DNA of 64,000 nucleotides from Paraburkholderia kururiensis JCM 10599 = LMG 19447. Lineage in GTDB: Bacteria > Pseudomonadota > Gammaproteobacteria > Burkholderiales > Burkholderiaceae. Below the pieces are notes generated by a model, which saw only the letters and a list, made by a program, of their open reading frames with translations, made no database searches and was not told where the DNA came from. The translations under genes were made by a program, and so were the position numbers. The stretch lies in NCBI RefSeq assembly GCF_003986935.1, contig NZ_RJZE01000017.1, positions 62,001-126,000 on the forward strand, read 5' to 3'. Shown here piece by piece: positions 43,370 to 52,388 of the stretch (the first letter of the stretch is position 1; every line of letters begins with the position of its first letter).

Positions 43370-43768
43370 TGGCCGCTCCTCCTTCTTCTCCTGGCGGCCC
43401 CGATTGGGGAGGCGACGACACCTGCCGACTGGCCGCACCGCGAGGCCGCAAGCAGCTCTCATGCCGATCGCAGTGCAGCAGAGCGAACAACGGTGTGGGC
43501 CAAGGCGCCGGCGATGGCGCGCAGGCCTTGCAGCAACGGCGCGCGTGACGAGCGCAGCACAAGGTTCGATGGGAGGGAGCGGCACACACTGTCACCGAAC
43601 CGGCGCAGTGTGGCGAAGGCAAACGAGCCAGGCGTTGACGAGGCGGCGCAACGAAGTCCGCCGTTACGCGAAGCTCGCCACGCCGTCGAAGAACGCAGCA
43701 CGGCCGGTTGTCGGCTTAGGTGAGCCGACGTGAGCCAACCCAGGCCAACCCAGGCCGACCCGAGTTAG
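43370..43768. other. Intergenic stretch ahead of moxR
   Basis: A 399-bp gap between the histidine kinase stop and moxR. No ORF is convincing and no clear promoter consensus was found. Direct repetition CCAACCCAGGCCAACCCAGGCC is seen near 43737-43758. The mxa promoter most likely lies here. Confidence 0.4.
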
Positions 43769-45139
43769 TCAGTCCGGCACGGCGGCGCTTGCCTCGCCGT
43801 TGTGCGGAATGGAGATGGCGAGCGTGCCGCCCGTCGCCGTCGGAGACGCGCTGGAGGGCCCATTCGAAGGCACATACTCGACGCGACCGCCCAAGGCGGC
43901 CACGCGCTCCTGCACGGAGAGCAGCCACGCGGGCGTGGGCGTGCGGATGGCCGGCTGCGACACGACGCTCACGCCTGCTGCACCGGCTGCACCGATGACA
44001 CCCGCCGCAGCCACCGTACCGCTCACATTGGCCGGGCCACTCGTGCCATTCGCACCATTCGCATCATGTGCCTCGCCGCGCTCGCCACCTGCATCCGCGC
44101 CACGCCGTGGCTCTTCACCAAGGCTCAGCACCACCAACCCACCCGCCTTCCCGAGCACCAGCGAAAAGTCCGCATCGCGCTGCTGCCGGCCCGCGTCGTC
44201 GAGGGTTTCCTGCACGATGCGATAGAGCACGGTGGCCACGTCGCGATCCAGTTCGGTCTCCGTCACGTCGAGCGCCACGCGCAGGCCGTAGCGCGTGGCG
44301 AGGTCGCCGGCCAGCCAGTCGAGCGCGGCGGCGAGGCCCAGGTCGTCGAGCATCGGCGGACGCAGCTCGGACGCGAGCGACCGCACCAGCGCGACGAGAT
44401 GGTCCACGAGTCCGTCCACGTTCTCGCGCAGCACGCGGGCGGCGTCGCTTTCGCCTTCGATGCGCGCGAGGCTGTCGCGGTGCGTTTGCGCGTCGAGCGC
44501 CGACATCTCCATCTTGAGCGCGGTGAGCGGCTGCCCGAGCCCCTCGTGGAGCCGCCGCGCGAGCACGGCGCGCTCGTCCTCGCGCACGCGTTGCAGCGAA
44601 CGCGCGAGTTCGCGGTAGCGCATCTCGCTCTCGCGCAGCGCGTTCTGGAAGCGGTGGCGCTCCGTCATGTCGCGGGCCACCACGGTGTAGAGCCGCTTGC
44701 CCTGTGCGGTTGCGCGGGAAATGGACGCATCGATCAGGAACTCGGTGCCGTCCGCACGCAGCGCCACCACGTCGCGGCCGCCGTTCATGGTCTTGAGGCT
44801 TACGCCTTCCTTGCCGAAGCGGGCCACGTGCTGGCGATGGCCGGCGCGAAAGCGCACCGGAATCAGCACGCCCACGTCTTCGCCCAGCACGGTGGCGGCC
44901 GCGCGCCCGAACATGTGTTCCGCGGCGGGATTGAACATGACGATGCGGTGCTGCTCGTCCACGGTGACGATGGCGTCTGCCGCCGTCGAGACGATGGCTT
45001 GCAGTTGGTTCTCCTGCGTTTCGGCCTGCTTCACGGCGCGACGCATTCTGGCGAACAGCCAGGCCGATGCCGCCAGTGCGGCAATCAGCAGGACGCTGAG
45101 AACCAGGACGGTGAGGACCAGGATGGCGGGTGAATTCAT
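43769..45139 (-). CDS. PAS-domain histidine kinase with degraded ATP-binding domain
   Basis: A 456-residue protein: N-terminal membrane helix (ILVLTVLVLSVLLIAALAASAWL), a PAS domain (AIVSTAADAIVTVDEQHRIVMFNPAAEHMFG), then a HisKA_3 dimerisation helix with the phosphoacceptor in ARRLHEGLGQPLTAL. The HATPase part is odd: the N-box Asn is replaced (QETLDDAGRQQ), no DxGxG box is seen, and a Gly/Ala-rich low-complexity stretch fills the place (GVIGAAGAAGVSVV). QERVAALGGRVEY near the end is still typical. It may be a non-catalytic sensor. It lies upstream of moxR in the same direction without a response regulator. Confidence 0.75.
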   Translation of the reverse strand: MNSPAILVLTVLVLSVLLIAALAASAWLFARMRRAVKQAETQENQLQAIVSTAADAIVTVDEQHRIVMFNPAAEHMFGRAAATVLGEDVGVLIPVRFRAGHRQHVARFGKEGVSLKTMNGGRDVVALRADGTEFLIDASISRATAQGKRLYTVVARDMTERHRFQNALRESEMRYRELARSLQRVREDERAVLARRLHEGLGQPLTALKMEMSALDAQTHRDSLARIEGESDAARVLRENVDGLVDHLVALVRSLASELRPPMLDDLGLAAALDWLAGDLATRYGLRVALDVTETELDRDVATVLYRIVQETLDDAGRQQRDADFSLVLGKAGGLVVLSLGEEPRRGADAGGERGEAHDANGANGTSGPANVSGTVAAAGVIGAAGAAGVSVVSQPAIRTPTPAWLLSVQERVAALGGRVEYVPSNGPSSASPTATGGTLAISIPHNGEASAAVPD

Positions 45140-45291
45140 TGGTTTATTGGTCCGGCGGGTGCGCGCCACGGTCCGATGCTGAACAGATCGGAATGATTGT
45201 GGCGGCCGCACAGGCGTTTCAATTGACACAGATCAAAGAGCGCGGGCGAACCGTTTCCAGACTGGTCCGCAGCGGCCCGCCGGACACGCAC

Positions 45292-46560
45292 ATGACGCCA
45301 AAAGCGAAGCTCGATCCCAAGCTGAACCCTATCCCCGCCCCGGACGCTGCCCCGAACGCCGCCGGGCAGCAGGCCGCGACGCGCACCGCTGTGCGCCTCT
45401 TCCTCTGCGGCGACGTGATGTTGGGCCGAGGCATCGACCAGATCCTGCCCCACCCGGGCCAGCCTGATCTCCACGAGCCCTACGTGCGCTCCGCCACCGG
45501 GTACGTGAAGCTCGCCGTGCGCGCCACGGGCCGCATTCCGTCACCTGTCGATGCCGCTTATCCGTGGGGCGATGCGCTCGCCGTGCTGGCCGAGCGCGCA
45601 CCGCACGCGCGCATCGTCAATCTGGAAACGGCCGTGACGACGAGCGATGCCTGGTGGCCCGACAAGCGCATTCACTACCGCATGCATCCCGCGAATCTGG
45701 CGAGTCTGACGTGCCTCGTGCGAGCGGGCACCGACTGCTGCGTGCTCGCCAACAACCACGTGCTCGACTGGGGCTACGCGGGGCTCGACGAAACGCTCGC
45801 GTGCCTGCACGAAGCGGGCATCCGGACGGCAGGCGCGGGCCACGACGCGCAAGCCGCGGCGGCGCCGGCTGTGATCGAGCTGGGGGAGGACAGTGCCGCG
45901 GGCGGCCCGCCCGCATCCGTTCAGGAGGACGAACACGCCGCCCCGCTCCGCCGGCTTCTCGTCTACGCATACGGCAGCGAAACCGCGGGCGTGCCGCCCG
46001 CCTGGGCCGCGAGCGCCCGGCACAACGGCGTGAACGTGCTGCCCGATCTATCGATAAAAACCGCCGACGCCGTTGCCCGCCACGTCGCCGACATGCGCCG
46101 GCCCGGCGACCTCGTCGTGATCTCGCTGCATTGGGGCGACAACTGGGGTTTTCACGTTTCGCGCGCGGAACAGGCATTCGCCGAGCGGCTCATCGATGCG
46201 GGCGCCGCGGACGTGATCCACGGCCACTCGTCGCATCACGTGCGGGCGATCGAGGTGTATCGCGGCAAGCCGGTGTTCTACGGCTGCGGCGACTTTCTGA
46301 ACGACTACGAGGGCATTCCAGGCCACACGCAGTACCGGCCCGACCTCACGCTGATGTACTTTCCGGTGCTGGATGCGGCCACGGGCCTTTTGAGCGGGTT
46401 GGAGGCCGTACCCATGCGCATCCGCCATTTCAGGCTCACGCACGCATGCGACGAAGATGTGGCCTGGTTGCACGAAACGCTCGCGCAGCAAGGCGAGCGT
46501 TTCGGGGTGCGCGTGGAGCGCGTGGGCGATGCGCAAGAAGTGCTGGCGTGGCGTTGGTGA
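45292..46560 (+). CDS. CapA-family protein (poly-gamma-glutamate capsule type)
   Basis: A 422-residue member of the CapA/PGA_cap metallophosphatase-like family. Core motifs: FLCGDVMLGRGID, NLETAVT, LANNHVLDWG, SLHWGDNWG and DVIHGHSSHH, in the family order. The start is the ATG giving MTPKAKLDPK; the frame is open upstream without homology. No signal peptide is evident, unlike exported CapA proteins, and no capB/C genes are nearby, so the role is uncertain. Divergent from the PAS kinase. Confidence 0.85.
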   Translation: MTPKAKLDPKLNPIPAPDAAPNAAGQQAATRTAVRLFLCGDVMLGRGIDQILPHPGQPDLHEPYVRSATGYVKLAVRATGRIPSPVDAAYPWGDALAVLAERAPHARIVNLETAVTTSDAWWPDKRIHYRMHPANLASLTCLVRAGTDCCVLANNHVLDWGYAGLDETLACLHEAGIRTAGAGHDAQAAAAPAVIELGEDSAAGGPPASVQEDEHAAPLRRLLVYAYGSETAGVPPAWAASARHNGVNVLPDLSIKTADAVARHVADMRRPGDLVVISLHWGDNWGFHVSRAEQAFAERLIDAGAADVIHGHSSHHVRAIEVYRGKPVFYGCGDFLNDYEGIPGHTQYRPDLTLMYFPVLDAATGLLSGLEAVPMRIRHFRLTHACDEDVAWLHETLAQQGERFGVRVERVGDAQEVLAWRW

Positions 46561-46602
46561 GCCCGAACGCCTGCCCGCCTCAGCGGCTCCCTCAGCCGTG
46601 CT

Positions 46603-47649
46603 TCAAACCGCCCGGCGGCTGCGCCGGAACTGGTCGAACAGCACCGCGAGCAGCAGGATGCCGCCGCGAATCAGGTACTGGTAGAACGTCGGCACGTTCA
46701 TGAGGCTCATGGCGTCCTGCACCGCGCCCATGATCAGCACGCCCACCAGCACGCCGGAGATCGTCGCCACACCGCCCGTGAGCGACACGCCGCCCAGCAC
46801 GCACGCCGAGATCACGCCCAGTTCCAGCCCCACCGAGGTCTTCGGGTCGCCCAGGCTCATGCGCGAGGCCAGCATCACGCCCGCGAAGCCGGTCACGAGG
46901 CCTTGCAGCACGAACACAACGATCTTGATGCGCGTCACGGGCAGCCCCGCGAGCAGCGCCGCCTCGCTGTTGCCGCCCACGGCGAGCACGTTCTTGCCGA
47001 ACACCGTCTTCTTGAGCAGGAAGCCGAACACCACGAAGCCGATGATGTTGCTCCAGATCGGAAACGAGATGCCGAGGAACGAGCCGCCGCCCAGGTCGAA
47101 GAAGCGCTCTTCCGAGATCATCACGGCGTCGCCGTTCGAAGTGAGGAACGCGAGGCCGCGCACCGCTTCCATCATGGCGAGCGTCGCGATCAGCGAGTTG
47201 ATCTTGAAGCGCGCGATCAGCACGCCGTTCACGAGGCCCACCGCCCCGCCCGCCAGCACGCCGGCCGCAATGCCGAGCATCACGCTATGCGACTGCGTGA
47301 TGACGGTGGACGCCACCACGCCCGAAAACGCGACGATGGAGGCGACCGAAAGGTCCACCTCGCCGAGCGCGAGCACGAACATCATGGTGACCGCGATCGA
47401 GCCGATCAGCGTGACCGAGAGCAGCAGGCCCTGGATGTTGCGGGTGGTGAGAAAGTCGGGCACGGTCGCGGAGAGCACCGCGAACAGCACGACGAACACC
47501 ACCACGATGCCCGACTTGTTGATGACGTCCCATGTGCGCGCCTTGCGGGGCGTGATGGGCCCGGCTGCTTCGGCAACTGCGTCGGCAACTGCTTCGGCGG
47601 CCGGTTCGGTAACGGAGGAAGTGCCCTGGGGTTGCATGGCTTGGCTCAT
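46603..47649 (-). CDS. araH: L-arabinose ABC transporter permease AraH
   Basis: A 348-residue inner-membrane permease of the RbsC/AraH family with about ten hydrophobic helices (VVFVVLFAVLSATVPDFLTTRN, LGEVDLSVASIVAFSGV, GGVSLTGGVATISGVLVG). An Ala/Glu-rich N-terminus is present. Third gene of araFGH; assignment to arabinose rests on the AraF and AraG neighbours. Confidence 0.85.
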   Translation of the reverse strand: MSQAMQPQGTSSVTEPAAEAVADAVAEAAGPITPRKARTWDVINKSGIVVVFVVLFAVLSATVPDFLTTRNIQGLLLSVTLIGSIAVTMMFVLALGEVDLSVASIVAFSGVVASTVITQSHSVMLGIAAGVLAGGAVGLVNGVLIARFKINSLIATLAMMEAVRGLAFLTSNGDAVMISEERFFDLGGGSFLGISFPIWSNIIGFVVFGFLLKKTVFGKNVLAVGGNSEAALLAGLPVTRIKIVVFVLQGLVTGFAGVMLASRMSLGDPKTSVGLELGVISACVLGGVSLTGGVATISGVLVGVLIMGAVQDAMSLMNVPTFYQYLIRGGILLLAVLFDQFRRSRRAV

Positions 47650-47715
47650 CTCGTGTTCGTCTTTCGTGGTACGTCCGGTGTCCGGAGATCCGGGTGAATC
47701 AGCAATGCCGTCGCG

Positions 47716-49269
47716 CTAGCGCGGCAGCGCCAGCTTGATCAGTTCGTCGGGGGTGGCCTGCGCCTTCGGCACGGTGCCGGCAATGCGGCCCTCGCGCATC
47801 ACGATGATGCGGTCGGCCACGCCGATCACCTCGGCCAGATCGCTCGACACCATCACGACGGTGCGCCCGGCCGCCGCCAGGTCGTACAGCAGGTTGTAGA
47901 TTTCGGCGCGCGCGCCCACGTCGATGCCGCGCGTGGGTTCGTCCATCAGGAACACTTCGATGCGCTCGGCAAGCCAGCGCGACAGGATCACCTTCTGCTG
48001 GTTGCCGCCCGACAGCGTGCCGATGGCCGTGTCGCCGTTGCGCGTCTTGATGGCGAGTTTCGCGATGTATTCCTGCGCGAGTTCACGTTCGCGGCGCGCA
48101 TTGAGCAGGAAGCGCGCGGGGCTGAAATGGCGCCGCGCGCTGATGTTGAGGTTGTCCGCCACCGATGCGATGGCCACGATACCTTCCTGCTTGCGGTCTT
48201 CGGGGCACAGCGCGATGCCGGCGCGCACGGCGTCGCGCGGGCTCGCAAAGGCCACGCGCCGCCCGTTCAGTTCGACGTGGCCGGCGCTTGGCCGCTCCGC
48301 GCCGTACAGCAGCTTCATGAGTTCGGAGCGCCCCGCACCCACCAGCCCGAAGAAGCCCACGATCTCGCCGCGCCGCGCGGCAAACGAGATCGGTTCGGCC
48401 AGACCCGGGCCCATCAGGCCCTTCGCCTCGATCATCACGTCGCCGGCCTCGCGCGGCCGGTAGCCGTAGACGTCGGCAATCGAGCGGCCCACCATGCAGG
48501 CGATCAGCCGGTCGCGCTCGAGGCCGTCCACCGACTCGAACGTCTCGATGTGGCGTCCGTCGCGGAACACCGTGACGCGGTCGCACAGCTCATAGACCTC
48601 GTCCATGCGGTGCGTGACGTAGATGATCGCGCGCCCTTCGGCACGCAGCGCGTTGATGATGCGAAAGAGGTTGACCGTCTCGCGCGCCGAGAGCGAGCTC
48701 GTGGGTTCGTCGAAGGCGATGACGCGCGCGTCGCGCATCAGCGCCTTGCCGATCTCGATCATCTGGCGCTGGCCGATGGAGAGATTCTTGACCGGCGTGT
48801 TGGGGTCGATGCGCTCGCCAAGACGCTTCAATTCGTCCATGGCGCGCGAGACGAGCGTGCTCTCGTCCACCACGCCGAGCCGGTTCGGCAACTGCCCGAG
48901 CATCAGGTTTTCCGCCACCGTCAGCTCGGGCACGAGATGCAGTTCCTGATAGATGATCGCGATGCCCGCATCCAGCGCGGCGCGCGTGGTGGCGAAGCGG
49001 TGCTCCACGCCGTTCAAGCGCAGCGTGCCTTCCTGCGGATGGTTCACACCCGAGAGCACCTTGAGCAGCGTCGATTTGCCGGCGCCGTTTTCGCCCATCA
49101 AGCCGAGCACTTCGCCCGCGCGCACCGTGAGCGACACGCGGTCGAGCGCGCGCACGCCCGGAAAACTCACGGAGATCCCGTCGAGTTCGAGGTAAGCGCG
49201 CCCGGCGCCGTTGTTGCCGCCGCTCGCCGGCGCGGCGGCCGCGCCTGCATGAGTCATCGTTTCAGTCAT
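47716..49269 (-). CDS. araG: L-arabinose ABC transporter ATP-binding protein AraG
   Basis: A 517-residue double ABC ATPase. Two nucleotide-binding domains: MGENGAGKSTLLKVLSG, LSIGQRQM, AFDEPTSSLS in the first; FGLVGAGRSELMKLLYGA, LSGGNQQK and LMDEPTRGID in the second, as usual for sugar importers. The first half closely follows E. coli AraG (AIIYQELHLVPELTVAENLMLGQLP). Cytoplasmic motor of the arabinose importer, 26 bases behind araF. Confidence 0.92.
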   Translation of the reverse strand: MTETMTHAGAAAAPASGGNNGAGRAYLELDGISVSFPGVRALDRVSLTVRAGEVLGLMGENGAGKSTLLKVLSGVNHPQEGTLRLNGVEHRFATTRAALDAGIAIIYQELHLVPELTVAENLMLGQLPNRLGVVDESTLVSRAMDELKRLGERIDPNTPVKNLSIGQRQMIEIGKALMRDARVIAFDEPTSSLSARETVNLFRIINALRAEGRAIIYVTHRMDEVYELCDRVTVFRDGRHIETFESVDGLERDRLIACMVGRSIADVYGYRPREAGDVMIEAKGLMGPGLAEPISFAARRGEIVGFFGLVGAGRSELMKLLYGAERPSAGHVELNGRRVAFASPRDAVRAGIALCPEDRKQEGIVAIASVADNLNISARRHFSPARFLLNARRERELAQEYIAKLAIKTRNGDTAIGTLSGGNQQKVILSRWLAERIEVFLMDEPTRGIDVGARAEIYNLLYDLAAAGRTVVMVSSDLAEVIGVADRIIVMREGRIAGTVPKAQATPDELIKLALPR

Positions 49270-49295
49270 TGCATCCCTGCCCGCACGCCTTCAGA

Positions 49296-50300
49296 TTAAA
49301 TGCCCAGCTCGGTGCGCACGGCCTGCCAGTTTTCGCGCGTCATCAGCTTGCCCGTGGTCTGCGTGTCGGCGGGCGGCTGCTTGCCGTTGCGGATCCAGTC
49401 CACGAGGTTCTGCGTGCTTTGCTTGCCGTGGTTCGTCGAGCTCACCGCGATCGTGCCGTAGAAACCCGTGGGTTCCTTCTTCTGGAACTCGGCGAACGCT
49501 TCGCCTGCGCCGTTGATGCCCACGCCGATCACGTCGGCAGACGGAATGTGCAGTTGTTCCGTTGCGCGCACGGCACCCAGCACCGTTTCTTCGTTCAGCG
49601 CGAACACCACCCACTTCTTGATGTTCGGGTGCTGTGCGAGCACGGGCGACGCTGCGTTGAAGCCGCCTTCGTCGTCGGTGGTCTTCTGCGGTGCGTCGAA
49701 GATGTTTTCCTTCTTGAAGCCGTTGGCGAGCAGCGTCTGCGTGGCGCCGTCGGTGCGCAGCTTGGCCGTGGGCAGTTCGTAGTCGGTCACGCGCAGCGCG
49801 CCCACTTCTTCGGGCTTCCAGCCGCGCTTCTTCATTTCGTCCGAGATCGCCTGGCCCACCTGGTTGCCGATCTTGAACGCCGACATGCCGAGGTGCGGCA
49901 CGGTGGCAAGCGGCTTGCCCGACGAGTCGACCAACTGGTCGTCCACCGTCACGAACTTCATGTTGTAGCGCTTCGCGCGCGCGGCGATAGCCGGTCCGAG
50001 ACGCACGTCCGGCGCGCAGATCACGAAGCCTTGCGCGCCTTGTGCACCGAGGTTGTCGATAGCCGACAGCACCTTTTCACCGTCCGGCGTGCCGATGTTC
50101 ACCACCGAAAAACCTTCCTGCTTGCCGAGCGCCGTGGCGGCCTTCTGCTCGTTGATGAACCATGCCTGCTCGGGCATCTTCACGAGAAAGCCGATCTTGA
50201 GCGGCGTGTCGGCCTGGGCCGTGGCGAGCATGCCGAGCGGCGCCACGCACATGGCGGCGAGCGCGGCGCGCAGGGTCAGACGGCGAAGGGTGCGGGTCAT
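49296..50300 (-). CDS. araF: L-arabinose-binding periplasmic protein AraF
   Basis: A 334-residue periplasmic binding protein with a signal peptide (cleaved after AQA, about residue 30). Segments such as KIGFLVKMPEQAWF, VVNIGTPDGEKVLSAIDNLGAQGAQGFVICAPD, TVDDQLVDSSGKPLATVP and DVIGVGINGAGEA match AraF. It captures L-arabinose for AraGH. An 11-bp tandem repeat lies 38-81 bp upstream of its start. Confidence 0.92.
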   Translation of the reverse strand: MTRTLRRLTLRAALAAMCVAPLGMLATAQADTPLKIGFLVKMPEQAWFINEQKAATALGKQEGFSVVNIGTPDGEKVLSAIDNLGAQGAQGFVICAPDVRLGPAIAARAKRYNMKFVTVDDQLVDSSGKPLATVPHLGMSAFKIGNQVGQAISDEMKKRGWKPEEVGALRVTDYELPTAKLRTDGATQTLLANGFKKENIFDAPQKTTDDEGGFNAASPVLAQHPNIKKWVVFALNEETVLGAVRATEQLHIPSADVIGVGINGAGEAFAEFQKKEPTGFYGTIAVSSTNHGKQSTQNLVDWIRNGKQPPADTQTTGKLMTRENWQAVRTELGI

Positions 50301-50337
50301 GCGAGTCTCCTGGTGAGTGGTTGTTGTTCAACCGTTT

Positions 50338-50381
50338 GTTTCAAGCTGGTTTCAAGCTGGTTTCAAGCTGATTTCAAGCTG
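50338..50381. repeat. Four 11-bp tandem repeats upstream of araF
   Basis: GTTTCAAGCTG occurs three times exactly and once with A at position 1 (50338-50381), plus a partial fifth copy. The period equals one helical turn. Location between the dehydrogenase gene and araF suggests a regulatory or spacer role. Confidence 0.6.
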
Positions 50382-50475
50382 GTTTGAACCGGATCAAGCA
50401 GGTTCAGGCGTGGGTGCTGCTTCTGTTTTGTTCTGCCTAGCCGGCTGCGGCAGGTGCGGTCCCGAACGAGACCGC

Positions 50476-51411
50476 TCAGCCGCCGAACGCCTCCACCTCC
50501 ACGTGCCGGCCAAGCAGGAACGCGTCGGCCACCAGTTGAAGCGGACGCACGTCCACGTCGTGCGCGCCGTTCGCGATGAGCGTGTGAAAGTGTTCATAGA
50601 GCGACGGATATTCGCGCTCAGGTCCAAGCTCGACCGGCTCGCCCGCAATCGACAGCCGCTTGCCGCCTTCGCTGATGGAGAGCAGGCCGTCGGTGGTTTC
50701 CACGTCGATTTCCCATTGCTCGACCGGGCCATGGCGCCAGTCGAACTCCGCGCGCACGGGCACGCCGAGCGTATCGATGCAGTCGAGTTCCGCGGCGATG
50801 GGCGTGGCGGCGTCCGAGGGCATCCACAGCGTGGCCGCGCGCAGCAGCACCGCACGCGGCAGGATGCGCGTGACGATGGAAAGCGCGTTGATGCCCGGAT
50901 CGAAGACGCCGAGGCCGCCCGGCTCCCAGATCCATTGCTGGCCCGGATGCCAGCGGCGCACGTCTTCCTTCCAGCGCACGTGCACGCCGCGGATCGTGCG
51001 TTGCGCGAGCCAGCCGCGCGCCGGTTCCACGGCGCTGGCATGGCGCGAATGCCACGTCGCGAAGAGCGTGCGGTTGTGGGCACTCGCGAGTTCGCGCAGC
51101 GCTTCGACTTCGCTCACGCCCGCGCCGGGCGGCTTTTCGAGCATCACGTGCTTGCCGGCTTCCAGCGCGGCGCGCGCCTGCGCATAGCGCACCTGGGGCG
51201 GCGCGCAGAGCGACACGGCGTCCAGCTCGCTTTCGGCGGCGAGCAGTTCTTCGATGGTCTTGTAGTTGCGCACGCCGTCCACCTCGGCATGGCGGCTCGC
51301 GCAGGCGACGAGGTCGAAGCCGCTGTGAGCCGCGATGGCGGGCAGATGCTGGTCGCGGGCAATCTTGCCGACGCCCGCGATGGCGATGCTGTAGGTCGAA
51401 TTCGTCGTCAT
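50476..51411 (-). CDS. Gfo/Idh-family L-arabinose (or galactose) 1-dehydrogenase
   Basis: A 311-residue NAD(P)-dependent dehydrogenase: IAGVGKIARDQHLPAIAAH Rossmann fold, LEKPPGAGVSEVEAL with the conserved EKP Lys, ATWHSRHASAVEPAR and WKEDVRRWHPGQQWIWEPGGLGVFDPGINALSI. These match bacterial L-arabinose/D-galactose 1-dehydrogenases that open the oxidative pentose pathway by making the aldonolactone. Start at ATG giving MTTNSTYS. 31 bases behind the keto-deoxyarabonate dehydratase gene. Confidence 0.85.
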   Translation of the reverse strand: MTTNSTYSIAIAGVGKIARDQHLPAIAAHSGFDLVACASRHAEVDGVRNYKTIEELLAAESELDAVSLCAPPQVRYAQARAALEAGKHVMLEKPPGAGVSEVEALRELASAHNRTLFATWHSRHASAVEPARGWLAQRTIRGVHVRWKEDVRRWHPGQQWIWEPGGLGVFDPGINALSIVTRILPRAVLLRAATLWMPSDAATPIAAELDCIDTLGVPVRAEFDWRHGPVEQWEIDVETTDGLLSISEGGKRLSIAGEPVELGPEREYPSLYEHFHTLIANGAHDVDVRPLQLVADAFLLGRHVEVEAFGG

Positions 51412-51442
51412 GGTGGCTTTGCTTTGCGCGGTTCTCGTGTGC

Positions 51443-52372
51443 TTACTTTGCCCAGCGCAGCACGAGCGGATCGAGCCGGCGCGCAATGGCGACGAGTTCG
51501 GCGCGCGTTTCGGGATGCATGGCCGGCAGCGGATGGCGCGGCAGTTCGCAGTCGATCACGCCGCCTTCCTTCATGAGCGCCTTGCACGCGAGCAGCCCCG
51601 CCTGACGGTTCTCGTGATTGATAAGCGGCAGCCAGCGCTGATAGAGCGTGAAGGCGTCGTCGAGGCGGCCTTCGCGGTGCGCTTCGATGATCGGACGGAT
51701 GCCGTCGGGAAAACCGCCGCCCGTCATGGAGCCCGTCGCGCCCGCGTTGAGGTCGGCCAGCAGCGTAATGGCCTCTTCGCCGTCCCACGGACCTTCCACG
51801 GCTTCGCCGCCCAGCCGGATCAGCTCGCGCAGCTTGTTCGCGGCGCCCGGCGTTTCGATCTTGAAGTACGCCACCTGCTCGATCTCGCGCGCCATGCGGG
51901 CGAGGAACGGCGCGGAGAGCACCGTGCCGCTCGCGGGTGCGTCCTGGATCATGATCGGAATGTCGATGGCATCCGACACGCGCGCGTAGAAGTCGTAGAT
52001 CTGCGGCTCGGGCACGCGGAAGGTGGCGCCGTGATACGGCGGCATCAGCATGACCATCGCCGCGCCCTGGTCCTGCGCGCGGCGGCTGCGCTCGGCGGCG
52101 ACGCGGGTGCCGTAGTGCGTCGTCGTCACGATGACGGGCACGCGGCCTGCCACGTGTTCCAGGATCGTGCGCGTGAGCGTCTCGCGCTCGTCGTCGGTCA
52201 GCGCGAACTGCTCGGAGAAGTTCGCGAGAATGCACAGGCCGTCCGAACCGGCGTCGATCATGAAGTCGACGGCGCGCTTCTGGCTCGCCAGGTCGAGTTC
52301 GCCGGTCTCGGTGAAGGTGGTGGGCACCACCGGGAAAATGCCGCTGTAAGGACGCTTCGCGTTCGTGTTCAT
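51443..52372 (-). CDS. L-2-keto-3-deoxyarabonate dehydratase (DHDPS/NAL family)
   Basis: A 309-residue class I aldolase-fold enzyme; Schiff-base Lys in VAYFKIETPGAANKL, and GIFPVVPTTFTETGELD opening. In the non-phosphorylative arabinose pathway this family converts L-2-keto-3-deoxyarabonate to alpha-ketoglutarate semialdehyde. Order directly after an arabonate dehydratase supports that step rather than an aldol cleavage; the latter cannot be excluded. Confidence 0.85.
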   Translation of the reverse strand: MNTNAKRPYSGIFPVVPTTFTETGELDLASQKRAVDFMIDAGSDGLCILANFSEQFALTDDERETLTRTILEHVAGRVPVIVTTTHYGTRVAAERSRRAQDQGAAMVMLMPPYHGATFRVPEPQIYDFYARVSDAIDIPIMIQDAPASGTVLSAPFLARMAREIEQVAYFKIETPGAANKLRELIRLGGEAVEGPWDGEEAITLLADLNAGATGSMTGGGFPDGIRPIIEAHREGRLDDAFTLYQRWLPLINHENRQAGLLACKALMKEGGVIDCELPRHPLPAMHPETRAELVAIARRLDPLVLRWAK

Positions 52373-52388
52373 GACTCTCAAGTCCTGC

